Assembly (NCBI GenBank): GCA_947259235.1
Contig: CAMYLL010000001.1
Span: forward strand, 1-26,024
Origin: an uncultured Pseudodesulfovibrio sp.
GTDB lineage: Bacteria > Desulfobacterota > Desulfovibrionia > Desulfovibrionales > Desulfovibrionaceae
Direction: 5' to 3'
DNA: 26,024 bases
Part shown: positions 19,123 to 26,024 of the stretch, piece after piece
How positions within the stretch are numbered: position 1 is the first letter of the stretch
Layout: each line of letters opens with the position of its first letter
Program-made: the position numbers and the translations under genes
Notes under the pieces: generated by a model
What the model was told of the DNA's origin: nothing
Database searches by the model: none
Seen by the model: only the letters and a program-made list of their open reading frames with translations

Positions 19123-19142
19123 GGTACTTAATAAAGAGTACC
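19123..19142. repeat. Dyad upstream of the large kinase gene
   Basis: GGTACT (19123-19128) and AGTACC (19137-19142) form a perfect 6-bp inverted repeat around the AT-rich spacer TAATAAAG. Two further TACC copies lie just to the left. It sits 45-64 bases from the kinase start codon and could be an operator or leader hairpin. Confidence 0.3.
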
Positions 19143-19216
19143 GAGGCCCTCAGGGAGTGTTTCGGGGCGAATTCAGGTTATAAATCGTCGCCTGAGGCAC
19201 GTTTTTGTCCGTCGAT

Positions 19217-19230
19217 TTGACTCAAGTCAT
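19217..19230 (+). promoter_or_regulatory. HcpR-like operator upstream of hcp
   Basis: TTGACTCAAGTCAT fits the TTGAC-N4-GTCAA pattern described for HcpR, the CRP/FNR-family regulator of hcp in Desulfovibrio-type bacteria; only the last base differs. TGACT and AGTCA form perfect arms. The centre is 41.5 bases before a predicted start near 19265, the classical class II activator position, with a poor -10-like TATTCC at 19253-19258. The weak -10 and the lack of a good -35 fit activator dependence. Confidence 0.75.
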
Positions 19231-19301
19231 GTTTTTTTTGGTACTGGGGGGGTATTCCTTGTCTCGCCAACAGGAATCAACCAGCAAAAAGGAGGCGACT
19301 C

Positions 19302-20909
19302 ATGTTTTGTTATCAATGTGAACAGACGGCCAAAGGCGGCTGCACCAAGGCCGGAGTCTGCGGAAAGACCGACAGCACGGCAACCCTGCAGGACCTGCTC
19401 CTGTACCTGACCAAAGGACTCTCCCAGGTGGCCGTGGCCGCCCGCACGGCGGGCGTTACCGACTCCCGCGTCAACCGGTTCATCGTCGAGGCGGTCTTTT
19501 CCACCCTGACCAACGTCAATTTCGACGATGCCCGCTTCGTGACCCTCATTGAGGAATGCGTTGCCCTGCGCGACGGGCTCAAGGCCCGCGTGGCCGGGGT
19601 GACCTTTGACGGACCGGCCGTTCTGGTTCCTGCTTCCGGCCTCGACGCGCTGGTGGCCCAGGGCAAGCAGTTCGGCGTGGAGAACGACCCGGAGACCAAC
19701 CCGGACCTCAAGTCCCTCAAGCAGACGCTGACCTACGGCCTCAAGGGCGTGGCCGCCTATGCCGACCATGCCGCCATCCTGGGCCACGAGGACGAGGCGC
19801 TCCATGCCTCTATCCAGGAGCTGCTGGTGGCCACCCTGTCCACGGACCTAACTCTGGCCCAGTGCGTGGAGGCGGCCCTTGAGTGCGGCCGGGTCAACAT
19901 CCGCGCCATGGAGCTGCTCGACGCGGCCAACACCTCCACCTACGGCCACCCCGAACCCACCGAGGTCAAGCTCGGCGCCACCAAGGGCAAGGCCATCCTG
20001 GTCTCCGGCCATGACCTCAAGGACCTGGCAACCCTGCTGAAGCAGACCGAGGGCACGGGCATCAATGTCTATACCCACGGCGAGATGCTGCCCTGCACCG
20101 CCTATCCCGAGCTGAAGAAATACCCCCACCTGGCCGGTCATTACGGCACGGCCTGGCAGAACCAGAAAAAGGAATTCGCCGAGTTCCCCGGCGCCATCTT
20201 GATGACCACCAACTGCATCCAGAAGCCCACCACCTACATGGACGCCATCTTCACCACCGGACTGGTGGGCTGGCCCGGCGCGGTCCACGTTCCCAACGGC
20301 GACTTCACCCCGGTCATCGAGAAGGCCCTGTCCATGGACGGCTTCCCGGCCGATACGGACAAGGGGACGGTCATGACCGGTTTTGCCCGCAACGCGGTAA
20401 TGTCCGTGGCCGGAACGGTCATTGACGCGGTCAAGTCCGGGGCCATCAGGCACTTCTTCCTGGTGGGCGGCTGCGACGGCGCCAAGCCGGGCCGCAACTA
20501 CTACACCGAGTTCGTGGAAAAGACCCCCAATGACACCGTGGTCCTGACCTTGGCCTGCGGCAAGTTCCGCTTCTTCGACAAGAAGCTCGGAGACATCGGG
20601 GGCATCCCCCGCCTGCTCGACGTGGGCCAGTGCAACGACGCCTACTCCGCCGTGCAGATCGCCCTGGCCCTGGCCAAGGCCTTCGACTGCGGGGTCAACG
20701 AGCTGCCCCTGTCCCTGGTCCTGTCCTGGTACGAGCAGAAGGCCGTGGCCATCCTGCTCTCCCTGCTGGCCCTGGGCATCAAGGACATCCGCCTCGGACC
20801 CACCCTGCCCGCGTTCATCACCCCCAACGTCCTCAACTATCTGGTCGAGAACTACAACATCGCGCCCATCTCCACGCCCGACGAAGACCTCAAGGCCATC
20901 CTCGGCTAG
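19302..20909 (+). CDS. hcp: Hybrid-cluster protein (hydroxylamine reductase), class I
   Basis: The 535-residue cytoplasmic iron-sulphur protein shows all known cluster ligands. The N-terminal Cys3, Cys6, Cys14 and Cys20 (C-x2-C-x7-C-x5-C, class I spacing) bind the cubane cluster. His237 (SGHDLKD), Glu261 (HGEMLP), Cys305 (TTNCIQ), Cys391 (GGCDGA), Cys419 (LACGKF), Cys444 (VGQCNDA), Glu478 and Lys480 (WYEQKA) match the hybrid-cluster set. The family reduces hydroxylamine in vitro; nitric oxide reduction and protein S-nitrosylation are reported roles. Length and motifs match the strict-anaerobe (Desulfovibrio) type. The start has GGAGG at 19291-19295. An HcpR-like site lies upstream and a strong terminator follows, so it is a single-gene unit. 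No hcr reductase or electron-donor gene is adjacent. Confidence 0.98.
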   Translation: MFCYQCEQTAKGGCTKAGVCGKTDSTATLQDLLLYLTKGLSQVAVAARTAGVTDSRVNRFIVEAVFSTLTNVNFDDARFVTLIEECVALRDGLKARVAGVTFDGPAVLVPASGLDALVAQGKQFGVENDPETNPDLKSLKQTLTYGLKGVAAYADHAAILGHEDEALHASIQELLVATLSTDLTLAQCVEAALECGRVNIRAMELLDAANTSTYGHPEPTEVKLGATKGKAILVSGHDLKDLATLLKQTEGTGINVYTHGEMLPCTAYPELKKYPHLAGHYGTAWQNQKKEFAEFPGAILMTTNCIQKPTTYMDAIFTTGLVGWPGAVHVPNGDFTPVIEKALSMDGFPADTDKGTVMTGFARNAVMSVAGTVIDAVKSGAIRHFFLVGGCDGAKPGRNYYTEFVEKTPNDTVVLTLACGKFRFFDKKLGDIGGIPRLLDVGQCNDAYSAVQIALALAKAFDCGVNELPLSLVLSWYEQKAVAILLSLLALGIKDIRLGPTLPAFITPNVLNYLVENYNIAPISTPDEDLKAILG

Positions 20910-20932
20910 ACGCGCGAGAGCACGCATCACCG

Positions 20933-20970
20933 ACCGCCCGGTCCGGCTTCTGCCGGGCCGGGCGGTTTTT
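20933..20970 (+). terminator. Rho-independent terminator of hcp
   Basis: A 15-base-pair stem (20933-20947 with 20952-20966, one T-G wobble, loop TTCT) is followed at once by a T-run and TTTTTCTTG. It begins 24 bases after the hcp stop codon. Confidence 0.93.
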
Positions 20971-21046
20971 CTTGTGTCCGCTACGCGACAGACCGCAATG
21001 GCCTTGCTGTGTGAGCAATACATCTTAATTGTTGGGGAAAAGACGG

Positions 21047-22483
21047 TTATCGCGGTCTTTGAACACAGCCGACCGCAACGAGATACAGCAGGGAATGCCC
21101 CTCGGGCAGGGCCAGGAGCTGGGCGGCCTCCTGGTCGAAGAACGCGCCGATGCCGCATGCGCCGAGGTTTTTTGCCGTGGCCCCGAGATAGGCGAGGTGG
21201 CCCAGCCGACCCGCCTCCATGTGGGCGTGGCGGTAGGCGCGCGGCCCGCAGCGGTGCTCCAGGGTGGCGAGGTCGGCGGTGAAGACCATGTGCATTGCCG
21301 CGTTCTCCAGCCAGCCCTGGTCGAGGCAGACGCGGGCCGACCGGGTCAGGAGGGAACCGCCCGCCAGCCGTGCGGCGGTGCAGTGGGCGCGGTGCAGGGC
21401 GTGAAGCCCCGCGGGCAGGCCGCTGGCCGGGGCGGCCAGGAATCCCGTGTGCACGGCCCCGGTGCATTCCGGGGCGCGGTCGAGGCAGAGCAGGCCGAGG
21501 ATATCCACCAGGTCTCGCGTGGGTGCGTCGCGCGGCACAAAGTCCCGGCGCGAGCGGCGGGCCATGACCGTGGCCGCGGTGGAGGCGGGCAGCGACGGCG
21601 GGAGCAGGGGGGTGGCGTTGTCCCCGGGGGCGGGCCGCCGGTCCATGGGACAGCGGGCAAAACTTGCGGTGATGCGGTGGGCCTCCAGCAGTTCGGGCGG
21701 CGGCTCGGGCCGGGGTGCGCTCCGGCTGAAGTCCGGCAGGTCGTCCGCCGTGGCCTGTGGCGGCACTGCCCAGGCAGTGTCCGCAGTGCAGCCCAGGGCG
21801 TGGACCTGGACCAGGCTTCCCTCCAGCAGGGGGTCGACGGCGAGCATGTCGTCCAGGGCCGTGTCGTCAAAGTCGTAATCGAGAATCCCGCCCAGGCCAT
21901 GGATTCCGGCGGCCACCAGCAGGCTCTGGGCCATGTGCCCGGCGTCGAGCAGACAGTAGCGGTAGGCGCGCGGGCCATACTTCCATCCGCTGCGGTGAAA
22001 GACGGAGGTCAGGACGAACCGGGCCATGGGGCCGTCCCCCTCCCCCCGCTCAAAGACCGACCCCCGCCGCAGCAGGCTCATGGAATGGCTGAAAGGGGAA
22101 TAGTGATACAGTCCGTCATCCATTCCGATGACGTTTTGTACGGCAAGGTACAGCTCCGTGGGGTAGAGAGCCCCGGCGGAGGGCACGGTGCGGAAGTGGA
22201 AAACCGAGCCGTTTGCCAGGGTGTGCATACGGCTGATGCCCGCGGCCAGGCTGCAGGTGGCGGCCAGCAGACCGGCAAGGTCGGCCCGGTCTGGCGGGGT
22301 CCGTGGTTCTCTGGCCCGGTCGAGGGGGATGTCCGGCAGGTCCGTCTCCACCCCGGTGGTCACAACGGGCACGCCCCGATACAGCTTGAAGGGCATGGGC
22401 CTGTTGGCCTGGTTCGGGGGACGGCCCGTGATGCTGCCGCGCCGGTGCGAGGTCAGTTCGTGATAATCCAGTATCGACTGCAT
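21047..22483 (-). CDS. SagB/ThcOx-type FMN oxidoreductase, two tandem nitroreductase-like domains
   Basis: The 478-residue protein is built from two related halves. Residues 1-240 start with the typical YHELTSHRR and contain the flavin-binding FRTVPSAGALYPTELYL (97-113), KYGPRAYRYCLLDAGHMAQ (168-186) and GGILDYDFDD. Residues 300-478 repeat the pattern in weaker form: RRSRRDF (309-315), a degraded APASGLPAGLH, and RCGPRAYRHAHMEAGRLGH (411-429). The family uses FMN; SagB-type members oxidise azolines in thiazole/oxazole-modified peptides. No cyclodehydratase (YcaO), precursor peptide or transporter is nearby, so that role is not supported here. A general nitroreductase-like role remains open. 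The ATG at 22483 has GGGAGG 9-10 bases upstream. It is convergent with hcp, whose terminator separates them. Confidence 0.85.
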   Translation of the reverse strand: MQSILDYHELTSHRRGSITGRPPNQANRPMPFKLYRGVPVVTTGVETDLPDIPLDRAREPRTPPDRADLAGLLAATCSLAAGISRMHTLANGSVFHFRTVPSAGALYPTELYLAVQNVIGMDDGLYHYSPFSHSMSLLRRGSVFERGEGDGPMARFVLTSVFHRSGWKYGPRAYRYCLLDAGHMAQSLLVAAGIHGLGGILDYDFDDTALDDMLAVDPLLEGSLVQVHALGCTADTAWAVPPQATADDLPDFSRSAPRPEPPPELLEAHRITASFARCPMDRRPAPGDNATPLLPPSLPASTAATVMARRSRRDFVPRDAPTRDLVDILGLLCLDRAPECTGAVHTGFLAAPASGLPAGLHALHRAHCTAARLAGGSLLTRSARVCLDQGWLENAAMHMVFTADLATLEHRCGPRAYRHAHMEAGRLGHLAYLGATAKNLGACGIGAFFDQEAAQLLALPEGHSLLYLVAVGCVQRPR

Positions 22484-22644
22484 CGGGTCGCGCCTCCCCC
22501 GGTTCCTGCCTGTGCCTGTTGGGATGGGCCCACCCTAGCACAGCCAGCGCCGTTGGCAAGAGTCCATCGGAGCGCGTGCCCCGAGCGCATTGATTTTTCT
22601 GTTGGTTTGGGCGATATCAATTATTACAAAGCAGAGGTGAAGCC

Positions 22645-23880
22645 ATGCCCGACAACCAGTTCACGTGCGAAGACAGCGCCGTCCTGACGATTCTCAAGAC
22701 GAGCGACGAGGTCAACCAGCTCAAGGATGTCGACACCATTCTTGACAAGATTCTCTATGAATCCAGGCGATTCGCCAATGCCGATGCGGGTTCGATCTTC
22801 CTCGTGGACAAGGGGAACCTGATCTTCAGCTACGTGCAAAACGAAACCCTGTTCAAGGGGGAGTCGTCCAACGCCGCCCTGTATCACAACTTTGCCATTC
22901 CCATCAGCGAACAGTCCATCGTCGGCTATGCGGCCAAGACCCGCAAGGCACTGGTCATCGACGATGCCTACGAGCTGGACCCCACCCTGCCCTTTGCCTT
23001 CAACAAGTCCTTTGACGAGAAGTCCGGCTACCGGACAACGAGCATGCTGACCATCCCGCTCATTGCCCAGGAGAGCCGGCTGGTGGGGGTCATGCAGCTG
23101 ATCAACGCCCGCAACGACATGGGCAGGGTCGGTCCCTTCAGCGCCGACGCCCAGACCTATATCCCGCTCTTTTGCAACAATGCCTCGGTGGCCATCGAGC
23201 GCGGCATCATGAACCGCGAGCTGATCCTACGCATGATGCAGATGGCCGAGCTGCGCGACCCCACGGAGACCGGGGCCCACGTCCAGCGCGTGGGGGCCTA
23301 CTGCGCCGAGATATATGGAACATGGGCCGCCCGCAGGAAGCACTCCGCCAAGGAGATAAAACGGGCGCGGGACAACCTGCGCCTCGCCGCCATGCTCCAC
23401 GACGTGGGCAAGGTCGGCATCTCCGACAACATCCTCAAGAAACCGGGCAAGCTCACCGACGAGGAGTTTGACGCCATCAAGTGGCACACCATCAACGGGG
23501 CCAGGCTCTTCAAGAACCAGACCTCTGACCTGGACGCCATGAGCAGCGACATCGCCCTGTGCCACCACGAGAAATGGGCAGGCGGCGGCTATCCCGGAAA
23601 GGTCGTCCCGGGCCTGTGGTCGCCGGACGCCCGCATGGGAGAATCCCTGAGCGGTGAGGATATCCCGCTGGCGGCCCGCATCTGCGCCGTGGCGGACGTG
23701 TACGACGCCCTGTCATCCCCTCGGTCCTACAAGGACCCCTTTCCCGACGAAAAATGCCTGGCTATTCTGGAAAAGGACGCGGGAACCCTCTTCGATCCCG
23801 AGGTTGTCGAGATCTTCATCGAAATCTTCGACGTCATCAAGGCGATCCGGGACAAGTTCAAGGAAACAGTGAAAATATGA
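22645..23880 (+). CDS. GAF-HD-GYP cyclic-di-GMP phosphodiesterase
   Basis: This 411-residue cytoplasmic protein has an N-terminal GAF domain (about 25-187: DTILDKILYESRRFANADAGSIFLVD, IPLIAQESRLVGVMQLINA) and an HD-GYP domain (about 190-405). The key residues are complete: His212 (ETGAHVQRVG), His252-Asp253 (MLHDVGKVG), His281 (KWHTINGA), His307-His308 (CHHEKWAGGGYP, GYP at 315-317) and Asp351 (VADVYDAL). The domain carries an unusual insertion of about 18 residues after GYP (320-338) and has Ala-Gly in place of the usual Asp-Gly before GYP. The start follows AGAGGTGA. Its stop codon overlaps the next start (ATGA), so the two products are made together. A promoter in 22580-22640 is likely but could not be pinned down. 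Confidence 0.94.
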   Translation: MPDNQFTCEDSAVLTILKTSDEVNQLKDVDTILDKILYESRRFANADAGSIFLVDKGNLIFSYVQNETLFKGESSNAALYHNFAIPISEQSIVGYAAKTRKALVIDDAYELDPTLPFAFNKSFDEKSGYRTTSMLTIPLIAQESRLVGVMQLINARNDMGRVGPFSADAQTYIPLFCNNASVAIERGIMNRELILRMMQMAELRDPTETGAHVQRVGAYCAEIYGTWAARRKHSAKEIKRARDNLRLAAMLHDVGKVGISDNILKKPGKLTDEEFDAIKWHTINGARLFKNQTSDLDAMSSDIALCHHEKWAGGGYPGKVVPGLWSPDARMGESLSGEDIPLAARICAVADVYDALSSPRSYKDPFPDEKCLAILEKDAGTLFDPEVVEIFIEIFDVIKAIRDKFKETVKI

Positions 23881-24788
23881 CCAAGGCAAGCACAATACAG
23901 GCAGTCAAACTCTATGACATGATCGATCCGGCTGATGGCGAATGCGTCCTGCGCGAGACCGAGGACTGCCTTCGGGAGTTCTTCCCCGACTATGACGCCA
24001 CGCTGTTCGGCAAGGCCTTTGCCGACGTGCAGCAGCTTTTCTTCGGCCAATATCCCGGCTACCGCGGCAGCAACACCAAGTACCATGATTTCGAACATAC
24101 CTGCTCCGTGGTGCTGGCCCAGGCGCGGCTCATCTTCGGCGCCATGGCCGAGGGCGTGGTCTTCACGGAGCGCGAGGCGGTCAAGGGGCTCCTGGCCAGC
24201 CTGTATCACGATGTGGGGCTGATCCAGACCGAGGACGACACCACCGGGACCGGGGCCAAATACACCGTGGGCCACGAGGAGCGCTCCATCCAGTTCATGC
24301 GCCAGAACCTGAACGGCTCCCTGCCCTGCGAGGACATCGAGGACATAGCCGACTGCATCCGCTGCACTATCCTGGCCATGTCTCCGGCAAAGATATCCTT
24401 TCGTTGCGGTACAATGCGCATGATGGGCTGGTTCCTGGGCAGCGCGGATCTCCTGGCCCAGATAGCTGACCGCTATTACCTGGAGAAGCTCCTCATGCTC
24501 TTCGAGGAGTTCAAGGAAGCCCGGCTGCCCGGCTACGACACGGCCTTTGACCTGCTGCTCAAGACGCGCAACTTCTATCAGGATGTGGCCCGCAAGCGGC
24601 TGGATCACGACCTGGGTCAGGTGGACCGCTACATGCGCCCCTATTTCAAGCGGCGCTGGAACGTGGACCAGGACCTCTATGCCGCCGCCATCCACCGCAA
24701 TCTGGATTACCTGGACACCATCGTGGCCGGGTGCGACGACGACATCGACTGCTTCATGCGGGGGCTTCGGCGTAACGATCTTCTCTGA
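23877..24788 (+). CDS. HD-domain phosphodiesterase-like protein
   Basis: ATG 23877 overlaps the preceding stop codon and gives 303 residues. Metal-ligand-like residues occur in the order and context of the cyclic-nucleotide phosphodiesterase (PDEase/HD) superfamily: KYHDFEHTCSVV (His70, His74), LLASLYHDVGL (His111-Asp112), GHEERS (His133) and a later Asp191 in LGSADLLAQIADRYY. It is not an HD-GYP protein; GYP and the HH pair are absent. The second half is helical and rich in aromatic and charged residues. There is no membrane segment. Hydrolysis of a cyclic or linear nucleotide, for example pGpG released by its HD-GYP partner, is possible but unproven. Tight coupling to a GAF-HD-GYP gene is the best clue to function. 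Confidence 0.85.
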   Translation: MTKASTIQAVKLYDMIDPADGECVLRETEDCLREFFPDYDATLFGKAFADVQQLFFGQYPGYRGSNTKYHDFEHTCSVVLAQARLIFGAMAEGVVFTEREAVKGLLASLYHDVGLIQTEDDTTGTGAKYTVGHEERSIQFMRQNLNGSLPCEDIEDIADCIRCTILAMSPAKISFRCGTMRMMGWFLGSADLLAQIADRYYLEKLLMLFEEFKEARLPGYDTAFDLLLKTRNFYQDVARKRLDHDLGQVDRYMRPYFKRRWNVDQDLYAAAIHRNLDYLDTIVAGCDDDIDCFMRGLRRNDLL

Positions 24789-24829
24789 TCCGGCCGGGGC
24801 GCAGTCGGCACTGTCCGCGAGTGATAATC

Positions 24830-24859
24830 ATTTGATGGGCTGGGCGGGCATGGTATAGG
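24830..24859 (+). promoter_or_regulatory. Weak promoter candidate before the EAL-HDOD gene
   Basis: TTGATG (24832-24837) and TATAGG (24854-24859) are 16 bases apart, each with 4/6 matches to consensus. The implied start falls at or within the ribosome site (AGGAG 24866-24870), so the call is doubtful; read-through from the upstream pair is equally possible. Confidence 0.2.
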
Positions 24860-24878
24860 CACGAAAGGAGTTCCCCCC

Positions 24879-26024
24879 ATGGTAGCAGACAGTTCCCTTT
24901 ACGAATCCATCTTCGTGGCGCGACAGCCCGTGTTCGCCTCGGACGAGTCAATCTGGGGCTACGAGCTGTTGTTCCGTTCCGGCGAGGACAATGTGGCCGT
25001 CATCACCGACGAGTCCCAGGCAACGTCCTCCGTCATTGCGGACGGCATGGCCATGGCCATGGAAGGGATGCCCGCCGGAAGCCGGTTCCTGATCAATTTC
25101 CCCGAGCAGATGCTGCTGGACGGCGTGGGCTTTGCCCTGGCGCGCGAAAACTGCGTGGTTGAGATCCTGGAGAACGTCAGGCCGACCGGGGCGGTGCTCG
25201 CAGCCATCCGCAAGCTCAAGGATGCCGGGTATACCATCGCGGTGGACGACTACTTCGGCCAGCCCGAGTTGCGCGCCTTTCTCGAACTGGCGGACATAGT
25301 CAAGGTCGACATCCTCCAGCTCGGGGCCGACCCGGAGCGCATCCGCAGCACCGTGGCTGAGCTGAGCGGGACGGGCGTCACCCTGCTGGGCGAGAAAGTG
25401 GAGGACGACGAAACCTTCCGCACCCTCCGGGACATGGGATTTTCCCTGTTCCAGGGGTTTTTCTTCAGCAAACCGGTGATCATCCCCGGCAAGAAGCTGA
25501 CCTCATTCGAGACCACCAAGCTCCAGCTCCTGAGCGAGCTGGCAAAGCCGGAGTTCGAGCCCAGACGGCTGGCCGAGATTCTGCAATCCGACCCCAACCT
25601 CAGCTATCGCCTCTTCCGCTACATCAACTCCGTGGGGTTCGGCCTGCGGCAGAAGGTCACCTCGCTCAAGCGCGGCATCGACATGATGGGCATGATCCAG
25701 GCCAAGCAATGGCTCAGCGCCGTGGTTCTGGCCGACCTCAACCCGGCGCCGCGCGCGGGCGAGCTGGCGGTCATGGCCGTCCAGCGGGCCAAGTTCCTCG
25801 AAGCCATCTGCGTGGAAACGGGCCACTCCAAGACCTGCCAGCCGGACGCCCTGTTCATTTCCGGGCTGTTCTCGCTCCTGGACGCCATGCTCGGGGTGCG
25901 CATGGACGACATCCTCACCCGGCTTCCCCTGGACGAGAGCATCGTCAAGGGACTGACCGGCAAGGGCGACATCCATGACCTGCTCTCGCTGGCCCACAGC
26001 TACGAGCACGGCCACTGGGCCGAT
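24879..26024 (+). CDS. EAL-HDOD signalling protein (YuxH-like), 3' end outside window
   Basis: The frame is open from ATG 24879 to the window edge, giving 382 residues without a stop. AGGAG (24866-24870) lies 8 bases upstream. Residues 10-205 are an EAL domain: GYELLFR (Glu29), LINFPE (Asn73), VEILENV (Glu95), IAVDDYFG (Asp123-Asp124), IVKVD (Lys142), GEKVED (Glu172, Glu175) and FQGFFFSKP (Gln192). Most catalytic positions for c-di-GMP hydrolysis are present, although loop 6 (DDYFGQPELRAF) departs from DDFGTGYSS. Residues 207-382 are an HDOD domain (FEPRRLAEILQSDPNLSYRLFRYINS, SLKRGIDMMG). The combination is typical of the CdgJ/YuxH group, which often act in motility or surface signalling. 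Only a few dozen residues are likely missing. Confidence 0.9.
   Translation, partial: MVADSSLYESIFVARQPVFASDESIWGYELLFRSGEDNVAVITDESQATSSVIADGMAMAMEGMPAGSRFLINFPEQMLLDGVGFALARENCVVEILENVRPTGAVLAAIRKLKDAGYTIAVDDYFGQPELRAFLELADIVKVDILQLGADPERIRSTVAELSGTGVTLLGEKVEDDETFRTLRDMGFSLFQGFFFSKPVIIPGKKLTSFETTKLQLLSELAKPEFEPRRLAEILQSDPNLSYRLFRYINSVGFGLRQKVTSLKRGIDMMGMIQAKQWLSAVVLADLNPAPRAGELAVMAVQRAKFLEAICVETGHSKTCQPDALFISGLFSLLDAMLGVRMDDILTRLPLDESIVKGLTGKGDIHDLLSLAHSYEHGHWAD

Noticed and set aside
21029..22687. Plus-strand open frame (552 codons) opposite the SagB-like gene
   Set aside because: Antisense shadow; Gly/Gln/Val-rich with no domain, while the opposite strand has clear duplicated flavoprotein motifs.

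Overview
The window looks like chromosomal DNA from a GC-rich, anaerobic deltaproteobacterium of the Desulfovibrio/Pseudodesulfovibrio type. The clues are a class I hybrid-cluster protein (Hcp) gene with an HcpR-like operator, an ErcA-like iron alcohol dehydrogenase paired with a histidine kinase, and a very high density of PAS/GAF sensor kinases and cyclic-dinucleotide enzymes. I see no rRNA, tRNA, CRISPR array, insertion sequence or phage gene. The genus is inferred from gene content, not from a marker gene.

Layout. 100-912 (+) encodes a VOC-like domain fused to a KdsC/NeuA-type HAD phosphatase. 1091-4212 (+) holds a diadenylate-cyclase-like protein, a two-helix membrane protein, a degenerate HD-GYP protein and a 57-residue membrane protein. 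4181-11738 (-) is a five-gene co-directional run, read from the right: a cytoplasmic hybrid kinase, a GT2 glycosyltransferase (ATGA overlap with the kinase), an intact HD-GYP protein, a diguanylate cyclase, and a membrane-anchored periplasmic sensor with no effector domain. 11902-12622 (+) is a broken solute-binding-protein gene whose signal peptide and body lie in different frames. 12756-15198 (-) is an ErcA-like dehydrogenase overlapping a PAS histidine kinase. 15199-15514 is a promoter- and hairpin-rich intergenic region. 15515-19078 (-) is a 1187-residue membrane hybrid kinase. 19302-20909 (+) is hcp, with an HcpR-like site and a strong terminator. 21047-22483 (-) is a tandem-duplicated SagB-type flavin oxidoreductase. 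22645-24788 (+) is a GAF-HD-GYP gene overlapping a second HD-domain phosphodiesterase-like gene. 24879 to the end (+) is an EAL-HDOD protein that runs off the window.

Taken together this is a signalling-rich segment. It has one predicted c-di-GMP synthase, three HD-GYP-type proteins (one probably dead), one EAL protein, one further HD phosphodiesterase, and a possible c-di-AMP synthase with an altered active-site motif. Three large kinases sit among them. The least ordinary parts are the left-hand module of diadenylate-cyclase-like, membrane and degenerate HD-GYP genes, and the effector-less periplasmic sensor encoded directly after a diguanylate cyclase. The nitrosative-stress gene hcp and the ErcA operon have recognisable control sites.
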